DNA of 24,532 nt from an uncultured Parafilimonas sp. Lineage in GTDB: Bacteria > Bacteroidota > Bacteroidia > Chitinophagales > Chitinophagaceae. Positions 1 through 8,166 of the stretch are shown in pieces. The number at the start of each line of letters is the position of its first letter. Position 1 is the first letter of the stretch. A model generated the notes under the pieces. That model ran no database searches and was not told the DNA's origin. It saw only the letters and a list, made by a program, of their open reading frames with translations. Position numbers and translations under genes: made by a program. The DNA lies in NCBI GenBank assembly GCA_937892395.1, contig CALAGJ010000068.1, positions 1 to 24,532 on the forward strand, written 5' to 3'.

Positions 1-177
1 GTAGCCTGTATGTTTTTGTTGGGTTGCAAATAAATACTCTTTGGGCCGTGGTTTTTGTGCCTGCAAATCATTTATCACTGAATCATTTACTATAGATGAT
101 TGATCTACTTTTTGCTTGGTTTCACCCCCATCATTGCCCTGTGTCATCGTTCCCCAAATGGGCAATTGTCTGAACCG

Positions 178-212
178 CTGATGTATCTGATTAAATGATT
201 GCTATGATTTTA
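178..212. repeat. Quasi-periodic 9-nt TGAT array
   Basis: Four successive units of 8 to 9 nt each begin (A/C)TGAT: starts at 178, 187, 195 and 204. They sit directly after TTGTCTGAACCG (166-177). The arrangement resembles the short 'ctgaaccNctgat..ctgattaaatgatt' dispersed elements I recall from intergenic regions of Bacteroidota genomes. The periodicity is seen directly; the family link is from memory and its function is unknown. Confidence 0.5.
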
Positions 213-247
213 TTTGCTTCTTTTCACTCGTAATGATGGGCCGTGCA

Positions 248-270
248 TAATCATTGCCCGTAGGGCGAAA
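248..270 (-). repeat. REP-like dispersed repeat, copy A (inverted)
   Basis: The reverse complement of this 23-nt stretch is identical to 18672-18694 and 18794-18816. The core CGCCCTACGGGC contains a small hairpin, GCCC-TAC-GGGC. It lies between genes, about 75 bp upstream of the NHL gene start, and is inverted relative to the two other copies. Confidence 0.8.
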
Positions 271-312
271 CAAATAAACTTGCAAATGAGCAATTCGGTA
301 GTCCAATCTTTT

Positions 313-320
313 TAGATTTG
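313..320 (+). promoter_or_regulatory. Bacteroidota -7 element TAGATTTG
   Basis: TAGATTTG matches the Bacteroidota sigma-A -7 consensus TAnnTTTG exactly, 24 bp ahead of the ATG at 345. No good -33 element was found at the usual spacing. It overlaps an alternative upstream TTG start at 318, which supports starting translation at 345 instead. Confidence 0.55.
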
Positions 321-344
321 TGGTCTCATTTTAAATCTTGTTGT

Positions 345-2060
345 ATGAAACAAACTTTTACTTACTTGGTGGTATATATACTGTTGGTATTACCAGCTGC
401 GCACACTATGGCGCAATGCAGTGCAAACATTACGGGTGCTAATTGTATTCCTGCCGTGCTTTCCGTTAATCATAATGTAACAAATCCAAACACGGTGGAA
501 TGGTATAAAGATGGTGCTTTGTATGAGGTGCGTGGCAAATATAATCCTGTGGCAGCAACTATTTCGGCGGGATGGCCTTTGGCAGAGCCAAGAGATATGT
601 GTGGGGATGCATTGGGCAATTTGTATGTTGTTGATAATGTCTCTTATGCTGTTGTAAAAATACCAGCAGGTAGCAACACAGGGATTATTGTAGCCGGTGG
701 CAATGGTAAAGGCTCTGCATTGAATCAATTTTTTTCCCCACAAAGTGTGGCAATAGATGCAGTAGGAAATCTTTACGTTAGTGATGCATTAATGAATAGA
801 GTTACAAAATGGGCACCTGGAGCTACATCTGGAGTAACAGTAGCAGGTAGCAATACTGGAGCATCAGGCAGTGCTGCAAATCTTTTAGAAGGTCCTCAAA
901 ATATTTGTCTGGATGCCAGTGGCAATTTATATATAGCCGATAGATGGAACAATAGAATTCAAAAATGGGCACCAGGTGCTGTATCAGGAATAACAGTGGC
1001 TGGTGGCAATGGAAGTGGTACTGCTGAAAATCAAATAGCAGAAGCTTTGGATGTAGGTGTGGATGCTAATGGCAATGTATACGTGGCAGATTACTTCAAT
1101 AACAGAATATCAAAATGGGCACCAGGTGCATCAACAGGAGTCACCGTAGCAGGTGGAGGTGGATATGGCAATACAGCGAATAAATTTAATTTTACTACCG
1201 CCCTACATGTAATGCCCAATGGGGATTTTTATGTGAGAGACCAAGCAAATTATCGTATTCAAAAATATACACCTGGTGCGGGGTATGGTATAACAGTGGC
1301 AGGTGGTTTTGGAGCTGTAAATACCCTCACTTGGGGTTTTGGTTTGTATGTAGATGCCAACGAAAACATTTTTGTACCTGCATTATTTGATGACAAGGTA
1401 GATCAATACAGTACATCTTCAACTTGTGATTTGAGTTTAAATGCTTATCAAACGGGAGCATATACTGCTAAGCTAATTGGAGATTGCACTACTGAATCTG
1501 GGGTAAAAAATATGATAACCACACCGGCACGTCCGTCTGTAATCAATGGCCCATCCAATGTATCTGTGGGTCAGCAGGGTGTTATCTATCGGGTGGAGAA
1601 GGTGCCGGGTATGGTATATACTTGGGGTGTGCCACAAGATGCTACCATTACAAATGGTCAAGGAAAATTTGCAATAAGAGTAAACTTTACTTTTTCCAGT
1701 GGATACATAACAGTGGTGGCAGCAAATGAGTGTGGCCAATCCTTAGTGAGAAAAAAATTTGTAACTGTGGCTGCGCCAAATGCCCTCGTAGCAAAGCAGG
1801 GCAACAAGGGATTGAGCATGTATCCAAACCCTGTAAAAAATATGGCTACCATTCAATTTGAAATAAAAGAAACAGCTCAATACCACATTCAAATAATGGA
1901 TATGACAGGGCGTGTGTTGCAAACAAATAGTGGAATAGCACAGGCCGGGGCAAATAAGGTACAATTGAATTTGAGTCATCTACAACAGGGTAGTTATATG
2001 GTAAAATTGATGGATGCAGATCAGGCCATACTATTTACTCAATCATTTGTAAAAGAATAA
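345..2060 (+). CDS. Secreted NHL-repeat protein with T9SS C-terminal sorting domain
   Basis: A 571-residue exported protein. The ATG at 345 gives MKQTFTYLVV with a hydrophobic segment ending near ...HTMAQ, a normal signal peptide; an upstream in-frame TTG (318) would add nine unlikely residues. Residues about 60-350 hold five or six NHL beta-propeller repeats with the recurring phrases GNLYVxD, NRIxKWAPGA and GITVAGG. Next comes an Ig/PKD-like segment (about residues 385-475, PARPSVINGPSNVSVGQQG) and a type A sorting domain of the LSMYPNPVKNMATIQF kind ending at the stop. Known biology: NHL propellers bind ligands or proteins, and the C-terminal domain directs export by T9SS with surface anchoring or release. 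The ligand is unknown. A terminator follows at 2111-2132. The function is general, but the architecture is clear. Confidence 0.88.
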   Translation: MKQTFTYLVVYILLVLPAAHTMAQCSANITGANCIPAVLSVNHNVTNPNTVEWYKDGALYEVRGKYNPVAATISAGWPLAEPRDMCGDALGNLYVVDNVSYAVVKIPAGSNTGIIVAGGNGKGSALNQFFSPQSVAIDAVGNLYVSDALMNRVTKWAPGATSGVTVAGSNTGASGSAANLLEGPQNICLDASGNLYIADRWNNRIQKWAPGAVSGITVAGGNGSGTAENQIAEALDVGVDANGNVYVADYFNNRISKWAPGASTGVTVAGGGGYGNTANKFNFTTALHVMPNGDFYVRDQANYRIQKYTPGAGYGITVAGGFGAVNTLTWGFGLYVDANENIFVPALFDDKVDQYSTSSTCDLSLNAYQTGAYTAKLIGDCTTESGVKNMITTPARPSVINGPSNVSVGQQGVIYRVEKVPGMVYTWGVPQDATITNGQGKFAIRVNFTFSSGYITVVAANECGQSLVRKKFVTVAAPNALVAKQGNKGLSMYPNPVKNMATIQFEIKETAQYHIQIMDMTGRVLQTNSGIAQAGANKVQLNLSHLQQGSYMVKLMDADQAILFTQSFVKE

Positions 2061-2110
2061 ATGCATAACAGGATTGAAGTATTGCATATTGATGACTAAG
2101 CAGTATTGTA

Positions 2111-2140
2111 AAAGAGGCTTTGCGGCCTCTTTATTATTTT
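2111..2140 (+). terminator. Rho-independent terminator after the NHL gene
   Basis: AAAGAGGC (2111-2118) pairs perfectly with GCCTCTTT (2125-2132) across a 6-nt loop, and a T-rich tail follows (to about 2140). It lies 50 bp after the stop of the NHL gene. Confidence 0.85.
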
Positions 2141-2215
2141 TATTCTTGACAGATACCGTTTATCCTTTCATACATCTATTCATCAGTAGATAGGTTAGTT
2201 AATCATAAATTAATA

Positions 2216-2223
2216 CATCTTTG
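2216..2223 (+). promoter_or_regulatory. Probable -7 element CATCTTTG for the DUF5916 gene
   Basis: CATCTTTG differs by one base from the Bacteroidota -7 consensus TAnnTTTG. The same variant occurs ahead of the transsulfuration gene (18460-18467). Transcription starting shortly after it would leave the upstream in-frame ATG at 2235 almost without leader and give the ATG at 2283 a leader of roughly 50 nt. Confidence 0.4.
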
Positions 2224-2282
2224 CGGGGTCTATCATGCATACAAGTTGTTCCATTTTTTTAAAATCATTATTTCGTTCTTAT

Positions 2283-4520
2283 ATGTGTAAAAAACTATAC
2301 TTTATAGTTTGTTGCACACTATTGGTGCTTAGTGCTGCTGCGCAGGAAATTGACCTAGCACATTATCAGGAGGAATATCAACTGCATATCAATAAAGCCA
2401 AAGCAGCCATAAAGGTGGATGGACTTTTGGATGAGGCGGCATGGGCCACAGCAGATTCCACTGCTTACTTCTGGTTAAAATTTCCAAGAGATGATGCGCA
2501 TGCTGATAGCAGCCTGAGCAGTGTTGTAAAATTGACTTATGATCAGAATTTTTTATATGTAGGTGCTATACTCTATGAAGAAGCTCCTTTTATAGGCGTA
2601 TCTCTAAAGAGAGACAGTAGAATCAGAGAGAATGATGGACTGGGTGTGGTACTGGACCCCGTAAATAAAAAGACGAATGGATTCTATTTTTCGGTAACCT
2701 CCTACAATGTGCAGGCAGACGACCAACTGAATGCCAGCAAAGGTGGAGATTTGGATTTTAGTTGGGACAATAAATGGTATAGTGCTACAAAGCAATACCA
2801 ACATTTTTTTACCATTGAAATGGCCATTCCATTTAAAACACTTCGATATGATAAAGACAATACCACCTGGGGTATCAACTTTATACGTAGTTATAGGAAA
2901 GGAAATGAGTTTCATACCTGGACACGCATACCTGTAAATTTTCCCGGTGTTGATTTAGGCTATTTGGGTGCTTTAAAATGGGATGCACCCCCACCAGCAG
3001 CAGGAAGTAATATAGCACTGATACCCTATATAACAGGACAGGTAGCACAGGATAAAGAATCTGGTAAAAATACCATTGAAGGCAAGCCTAATGCAGGTTT
3101 TGACAGCAAGATAGCACTCAATTCTAATTTGAATTTAGACCTTACGGTCAATCCGGATTTCTCACAAATTGAAGTGGATAGACAGGTAACAAACTTGTCT
3201 AGGTTTAATATTTTTTTTCCAGAAAGGCGTACCTTTTTTTTAGAGAATAGCGATATTTTTTCTGCGTATGGCATTGAACCTGTCCAACCATTTTATAGTA
3301 GACGTATAGGTCTGGATAATGCAGGGCAAAACATTCCAATTTTGTTTGGAGCCCGGGTTACGGGCAATTTGTCAGAGAAAACAAGGATTGGAATTATGAG
3401 TATGCAAACCGGAGAAAAGGGTGAAACTGCTTCGCAAAATTATTCTGCCGTAAGCATACACCAGCAAGTACTGGATAGGAGTGTTATAAAAGTATATGGC
3501 ATAAGCAGACAGGCTTTTATGAATGATGAACAACTTGCAAAAGCCAGCCCTTTGGATAAGTATGGTAGAAATGCAGGTACTGAATTAAATTATACCAGCG
3601 AAGATGGCAATTGGACTGCATGGGGTGCTATACACAAAAGTTTCAAAAGTGGTATTAATAGTAAAGATAATTTTTGGAATACTGGGGTAGGTTATGAAGG
3701 TAGAAATTTTTCCAGTCTTATTGATTATACAGATGTGGGTGTAAACTATTATGCAGATTTGGGTTTTGTAAATCGAGTAGAAAACTATGATCAAGTTAGA
3801 GACACCACAATAAGGGTTGGATTTAGACATTTATATAATGAAAACGAGTACACTTTCAGACCTAAAAAAGGGCCTTTACAAACACATGGGTTGAGTGTTT
3901 CAAATTATTACGCATTAAATGCAGACAATAGCTTTAGTGAGCGCAGCAATGAATTTGAATATTCATTTGGTTTTAGAAATACCAGCGAACTGGGTGTAAG
4001 TTTTAGCAATGAGGCGCAGCAAATTCTTTATCCCATAGGGTTTACAGATGGAGAGCCATTGCCGGCAGGCAGATATGAATTTAATCAATATGGTCTTAGT
4101 TATGAAAGTGATAATCGCAAAAATTTTTCATGGTCAATAGAAGGTGTGGCAGGAAATTTTTATAATGGTACTTATCAACAACTGAGCGGTGGAATCAAAT
4201 TCAGACAACAGCCCTGGTTTACCATAGATTTTAGTGCGGAATACAATAGGCTAAAATTTCCGGAGCCTTATGGAAGTACAGATTTGTTTTTACTGGCACC
4301 ACGTGTAGAAATCAATTTTAGTACTTCAATATTCTGGACCACATTTATACAATACAATACACAAAACAATAACTTCAATATCAACAGCAGACTGCAATGG
4401 CGCTACAAACCTATGAGTGATTTATTCGTGGTATATACGGACAATTATTTTGCAGATCCATTTTTAAAAAACAGGAATAGATCTTTGGTGTTTAAATTGA
4501 ACTATTGGTTAAATATGTAA
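2283..4520 (+). CDS. DUF5916 outer-membrane beta-barrel protein with CBM9-like N-domain
   Basis: From the ATG at 2283 the product is 745 residues and starts MCKKLYFIVCCTLLVLSAAAQ, a clear signal peptide; the longer frame from 2235 puts 16 residues before it. Residues about 43-215 resemble the family 9 carbohydrate-binding-like fold (IKVDGLLDEAAW at the start, WGINFIRSYRKGNEFHTW at the end). The remainder matches DUF5916, with the hallmark stretch NPDFSQIEVDRQVTNLSRF, then FFPERRTFFLEN and FYSRRIG, then alternating aromatic beta strands expected of an outer-membrane barrel. The family's role is not established; a part in surface carbohydrate or metal-related uptake is only a guess. It stands alone on this strand and is followed at once by a transposase remnant in the same frame. 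The family call is firm. Confidence 0.87.
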   Translation: MCKKLYFIVCCTLLVLSAAAQEIDLAHYQEEYQLHINKAKAAIKVDGLLDEAAWATADSTAYFWLKFPRDDAHADSSLSSVVKLTYDQNFLYVGAILYEEAPFIGVSLKRDSRIRENDGLGVVLDPVNKKTNGFYFSVTSYNVQADDQLNASKGGDLDFSWDNKWYSATKQYQHFFTIEMAIPFKTLRYDKDNTTWGINFIRSYRKGNEFHTWTRIPVNFPGVDLGYLGALKWDAPPPAAGSNIALIPYITGQVAQDKESGKNTIEGKPNAGFDSKIALNSNLNLDLTVNPDFSQIEVDRQVTNLSRFNIFFPERRTFFLENSDIFSAYGIEPVQPFYSRRIGLDNAGQNIPILFGARVTGNLSEKTRIGIMSMQTGEKGETASQNYSAVSIHQQVLDRSVIKVYGISRQAFMNDEQLAKASPLDKYGRNAGTELNYTSEDGNWTAWGAIHKSFKSGINSKDNFWNTGVGYEGRNFSSLIDYTDVGVNYYADLGFVNRVENYDQVRDTTIRVGFRHLYNENEYTFRPKKGPLQTHGLSVSNYYALNADNSFSERSNEFEYSFGFRNTSELGVSFSNEAQQILYPIGFTDGEPLPAGRYEFNQYGLSYESDNRKNFSWSIEGVAGNFYNGTYQQLSGGIKFRQQPWFTIDFSAEYNRLKFPEPYGSTDLFLLAPRVEINFSTSIFWTTFIQYNTQNNNFNINSRLQWRYKPMSDLFVVYTDNYFADPFLKNRNRSLVFKLNYWLNM

Positions 4521-4526
4521 GGATAG

Positions 4527-4955
4527 GAAAAAAATTGGTTTATTGAGAGCCGACAGCGGTTTTATGTTACAGAGATTTTTGAATACTTAGAAAATCACCA
4601 ACTATCTGGTAGCTATATTATTGCGGCAAAACAATACAAACCCATTCAGCAAAAGACAGCAGAACATACCCTTGAGGCAAAAGTATCCAACGGAATAAAA
4701 TATGATTTTGGTGCAGGCAATTTTAATCTTCAAAGTTTTGATGCTACCGAATCTGCGCTCAATTGGGTCATGATGGCCTGCAATATAATAAGCCTGTTCC
4801 GGCAGATTGTTTTATACACCAAGGTAGAGCAGCGTATGCAAACACTTCGATACAAAGTGTTTGCAATAGGTGGATATATGGGAAAAAATGGAAATCCAAA
4901 GATATTGAAACTCCCACTTGCTATGAAACGAAGAGAATGGTTTACAGGACTATGA
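4527..4955 (+). pseudogene. IS1380-type transposase remnant, internally deleted
   Basis: The frame open from 4527 reads as pieces of an IS1380-family transposase. Residues from RFYVTEIFEYLENHQL to AAKQYKPIQ match the middle of the family (usually ...DSGFYSEE.L.YLE...YIIAAK.Y). They are followed almost directly by the C-terminal part: IKYDFGAGNFN, ATESALNWVMMACN, SLFRQ, TLRYKVFAIGGYM and KRREWFTGL. The N-terminal portion and the segment normally joining these two blocks (with the YRGR..ENRIKELKYDFG catalytic Glu region) are missing, and the frame ends in TGA where the family usually has Trp. There is no proper start codon. It lies 6 bp past the stop of the DUF5916 gene and in the same frame. 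The family call comes from recognising the motifs, without a search. Confidence 0.82.
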
Positions 4956-4987
4956 AATTGTAGTAAAACTTTCCAATTGCCCTAATT

Positions 4988-5009
4988 AAAAAAGGCTAAT
5001 GACTTTTTT
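4988..5009. terminator. Weak A/T hairpin between the IS remnant and the DPP-IV gene
   Basis: AAAAAAG (4988-4994) and CTTTTTT (5003-5009) can pair across an 8-nt loop. It could act as a weak bidirectional terminator, though it is 131 bp past the end of the minus-strand peptidase gene. The rest of 4956-5139 shows nothing else recognisable. Confidence 0.35.
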
Positions 5010-5139
5010 GGGATAAATGCTTAAAACCATAAAAATATAATTATAATCATATCGTTTTTACTAAGAATACTTACGGACGACACGGGCATAGACTTGACGC
5101 TATACTGCACTATGGACAGTAGAAATATGTGGTAAGTTA

Positions 5140-7317
5140 TTATAACTTCACCAATTCTTTTGGTACCGGCTTTTGTAAGAGATTTTGGTAAATAAACTTC
5201 GTTCTCTCTGCTTGATAATGCTGCCACTGATCTTTTAACTTTCTCCAACCATGTCTCCCACCGGGATAAAACATCATATCAAACTCCTTTCCTTCTTTTT
5301 GTAAAGCTTCAATGAGTTGAATGCTATTTTGCAGATGGACGTTATCATCCATTGTGCCATGTATAATGTATAAACCACCTTTATAATTGGAGACATATTT
5401 GAAAATGCTCCCTTCATCATATCCTATTTTATTTTCCGCAGGAGCATCCATATATCTTTCGGTATAATGACTATCATACAAATGCCAGTCTGTAACACTT
5501 CCACCAGCTATACCATACTTAAATAATTGACTTGCTTTTGTAAGTGCAAGACAGGTAACATAACCTCCATAACTAAAACCATTGATACCAATCCTGGCAG
5601 AATCAGCTATGCCTTTATCAATAAACCATTGCACGACAGTGCTATAATCTTTTATTTCCCAGTTACCTAAATCACGGTGCATAAAATTCATTCCGGTTTT
5701 TCCAAAATGACCACTACCCCTGTGGTCTATGGCAATTTGTATTAATCCTTCTTTTGCCCACCATTGATTTTGTCCAATACCTTTAAACCCATCACTCACG
5801 GTGCCAGCATCTGGCCCTCCATAAATAGAAACCCACACCGGATATTTTTTTGTAGTGTCAAAATTTAATGGCCATGTAATGAGTACGGGCAAATCAAAAC
5901 CATCTCCGGAAGGGATGCGGATCAACTCGGTTTTTGCCAAAGAATAATTATCGTATTCAGCACCTTTTTCATTTGCTATATTGTTCAAAAAACTGCCATC
6001 TGCTTTCATAATTGACATCTTTTCAGGAGTACTCACATTAGAAAAATTATCTATAAAATAACTCCCCGCCGGTGATATGTGTACATGGTGTGTAAATGCA
6101 CCTTTTGTAAGCTGTCTCAACCCCGAGCCATCTTTATTGATAGTCATCAAATCAGTTCTGGTGGAGTTATCTTTTCTTGCAGTAAACCATATTTGTTGTT
6201 TTTTATGATCTGTTTTTAGGACTTCTTTTATCTGCCAATTGCCACTTGTAAGTGCTTTATGAGATTGGATGGCGGTATTGTAATAGTACAAATGTTTCCA
6301 TCCGGATGCATCATTGAGTATCAAAAATTCTTGGTTATTGTAGAAGTGTATCCACTCCTTCCATTCCACCCATGTTTTTTGATATTCAGTATAAATAATT
6401 TTCTTATTTCCTGTATGTATATCGGCAGCATAAAGGATAAGACTATCCTGTGAGCGATTCATCCATTGCATACACAACTCCCGGCTATCGGGCATCCAAA
6501 AGGGCATTCCAATGTAGTGATCAATTTGTTCATCTATTGCGAGCCAATTTGTACTTTGCGTAGCAAATGAATAGACACCCATTTTTACTTTTGGATTTGC
6601 ATCGCCTGCTTTTGGATATCGGGTTTCCTCTGTAAAACCATGTACACCTGTGCTATTGAATATAGGGAATACTGGCACCTGGCTATCATCAAAATGCATG
6701 TAAGCAATAGACTTGCTATCCGGGCTCCACCAAAAGGCGCAATAGTTTGAAGCCCTACCCAATATTTCTTCATAATAAATCCAAGATGCATACCCATTGT
6801 AATTGGTAGCAGATCCATCAAAACTTATCTGCAATTCTTTTTTATCGGCAATATGTATGGCAAATAAATTTCCGGCTCTTGTAAAGGCTATTTGATTTCC
6901 ATCTGGGCTTAGTGTTGGATTTTGCTCTTCTTCATGGGTATTGGTTAGGGCAACTACATTTCCCAAAGCATCAGCATACATAATGTCTCCCTCCTGTATA
7001 TAAACTTCTGAATTGGCTATTGGTTTTTGATACTTTATGCTTCCTGATTTTACATTCATCAAAACTGTATCAAATGATTTATTAGTGCCTTGTTTTACAA
7101 GGAATATATTTTCATCATCCATCCAGTTTAAAATGCGTGGCATTGGGTGTAGCAAACCAGCTGTTTCTCCCTTAAGCATTTGCGCAGTAGTCAATTCTTT
7201 CTGTGCAGCTAATTCATTTGAAAAGAAGAAAAGCCAACAAAACAAGATACAGTAATTACTCAAAATTGCAGTTTTGCTGGTGTAAAATCTGTGTACATAC
7301 AAAATTAATGGATGCAT
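5140..7317 (-). CDS. Dipeptidyl peptidase IV-type S9 prolyl peptidase, exported
   Basis: A 725-residue serine peptidase of the S9B (DPP-IV) type, which removes X-Pro or X-Ala dipeptides from peptide N-termini. Residues 19-38 form a hydrophobic export signal (ILSNYCILFCWLFFF...LAAQ). The beta-propeller domain covers about 60-450, and carries YYEEILGR with the paired Glu (E183, E184) that hold the substrate amino group in DPP-IV. The alpha/beta-hydrolase domain has YGGPDA (Y499, oxyanion side), GFSYGG (nucleophile S582), HGTMDDNVH (D657 or D658) and GGRHGW (H689), so the triad is complete. The length fits the family. It starts 45 bp after the truB stop on the same strand with no clear terminator between, so co-transcription is possible. 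The likely location is the periplasm or outer envelope, for peptide use. Identity is strong; exact specificity is inferred. Confidence 0.93.
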   Translation of the reverse strand: MHPLILYVHRFYTSKTAILSNYCILFCWLFFFSNELAAQKELTTAQMLKGETAGLLHPMPRILNWMDDENIFLVKQGTNKSFDTVLMNVKSGSIKYQKPIANSEVYIQEGDIMYADALGNVVALTNTHEEEQNPTLSPDGNQIAFTRAGNLFAIHIADKKELQISFDGSATNYNGYASWIYYEEILGRASNYCAFWWSPDSKSIAYMHFDDSQVPVFPIFNSTGVHGFTEETRYPKAGDANPKVKMGVYSFATQSTNWLAIDEQIDHYIGMPFWMPDSRELCMQWMNRSQDSLILYAADIHTGNKKIIYTEYQKTWVEWKEWIHFYNNQEFLILNDASGWKHLYYYNTAIQSHKALTSGNWQIKEVLKTDHKKQQIWFTARKDNSTRTDLMTINKDGSGLRQLTKGAFTHHVHISPAGSYFIDNFSNVSTPEKMSIMKADGSFLNNIANEKGAEYDNYSLAKTELIRIPSGDGFDLPVLITWPLNFDTTKKYPVWVSIYGGPDAGTVSDGFKGIGQNQWWAKEGLIQIAIDHRGSGHFGKTGMNFMHRDLGNWEIKDYSTVVQWFIDKGIADSARIGINGFSYGGYVTCLALTKASQLFKYGIAGGSVTDWHLYDSHYTERYMDAPAENKIGYDEGSIFKYVSNYKGGLYIIHGTMDDNVHLQNSIQLIEALQKEGKEFDMMFYPGGRHGWRKLKDQWQHYQAERTKFIYQNLLQKPVPKELVKL

Positions 7318-7362
7318 ATTTCTAATTTATTGTGCCGCTAAAATGGGGAAAGATTTTGAATA

Positions 7363-8073
7363 CTATGAAAAGGATAACTTTAATGATTCAATATCTTTTT
7401 CAAAAGCCACAGGGGTTAATGCATCATCAACTGAAAAATTTCCAATACGGGTACGGCACAAGCTACTCAGATACGCACCTGTGCCTAAAGCATTTCCAAA
7501 ATCAAAGGCCAGGCTTCTGATATATGTGCCAGTACTACAAATTACTTTAAAAAAAATAATGTCTTTTTTTATTGCAGTAATGTCAAAACTGGATATGGTG
7601 ATAGTGCGAGGTTCAATGGTTGTTTCAATTCCTTTTCTTGCTAATAGATATAGAGGAGTGCCTTCTTTTTTTATAGCAGAATGCATAGGTGGTATTTGCT
7701 GAATGGTACCAATAAATTGTGTGGTGGTAGCATGTATTTGTTCCGGAGTAATATGGCCAATATCACGACGGTTTTCAGGCAAGGATTCCAAATCATAAGT
7801 GGGTGTGGTAGCACCAATGGTAAAGCTGCCCGTATATTCCTTTTCCATGCCCATATATTCATTTATTTTTTTTGTAAATGAACCTGTGCAAATGATTAGT
7901 AAGCCTGTGGCCAATGGATCTAACGTACCTGCATGTCCTACTTTTGAAATACCGGTTACTGTTCTTACTTTTTTTACCGCATCAAATGAGGTCCACTTTA
8001 GCGGTTTATTGATGAGTAACATTTTGCCATCTAAATAAGGTTGCATAGATGGGTGTATTGGCTTTTGCTTCAC
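7363..8073 (-). CDS. truB: tRNA pseudouridine(55) synthase TruB
   Basis: TruB converts U55 in the T-psi-C arm of tRNAs to pseudouridine. The 236-residue frame starts with GTG at 8073; an in-frame ATG at 8046 (MQPYLDGKMLLINKP) is an alternative. The catalytic motif GHAGTLDPLATGLL gives nucleophile D52. Other family landmarks are INKPLKWTSFDAV near the N-terminus, KEYTGSFTIGATTPTYD, QIPPMHSAIKKEGTPLYLLARKG, CSTGTYIRSLAFDFG and YLSSLCRTRIGNF. The product stops soon after these, with no room for the C-terminal PUA domain of the longer E. coli-type enzyme, as is common in Bacteroidota. It lies downstream of efp but is separated from it by a terminator at 8106-8128. Confidence 0.95.
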   Translation of the reverse strand: MKQKPIHPSMQPYLDGKMLLINKPLKWTSFDAVKKVRTVTGISKVGHAGTLDPLATGLLIICTGSFTKKINEYMGMEKEYTGSFTIGATTPTYDLESLPENRRDIGHITPEQIHATTTQFIGTIQQIPPMHSAIKKEGTPLYLLARKGIETTIEPRTITISSFDITAIKKDIIFFKVICSTGTYIRSLAFDFGNALGTGAYLSSLCRTRIGNFSVDDALTPVAFEKDIESLKLSFS

Positions 8074-8105
8074 TATTACAAATAAAATTTTGTTAGAACT
8101 GATAT

Positions 8106-8128
8106 ATAAAAACCCGCATGTAGCGGGT
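8106..8128 (-). terminator. Rho-independent terminator after efp
   Basis: Read on the minus strand, ACCCGC and GCGGGT (8123-8128 and 8112-8117) form a 6-bp stem with a 5-nt loop, followed by TTTTTATA. It lies 39 bp past the efp stop and 33 bp before the truB start. Confidence 0.8.
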
Positions 8129-8166
8129 ATTTGATGTTATGTTTTTTTAAAGATGTATGTACCAAT

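Larger units (their letters stand above)
1..344. other. Gene-free, repeat-rich left end
   Basis: No convincing coding frame was seen. The stretch holds an inverted pair ATTGCCC (133-139) and GGGCAAT (160-166), a quasi-periodic TGAT array (about 178-212), one copy of the REP-like repeat that recurs near 18.7 kb (248-270), and a promoter-like TAGATTTG at 313-320 just ahead of the NHL gene. The upstream neighbour lies outside the window. Confidence 0.6.

Noticed and set aside
4763..4963. 66-residue ORF in another frame over the IS remnant
   Set aside because: The frame from 4770 carries the transposase motifs; this is its shadow.
5021..5248. 75-residue minus ORF overlapping the DPP-IV 3' end
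   Set aside because: It is out of frame with the peptidase over most of its length and shows no recognisable domain.
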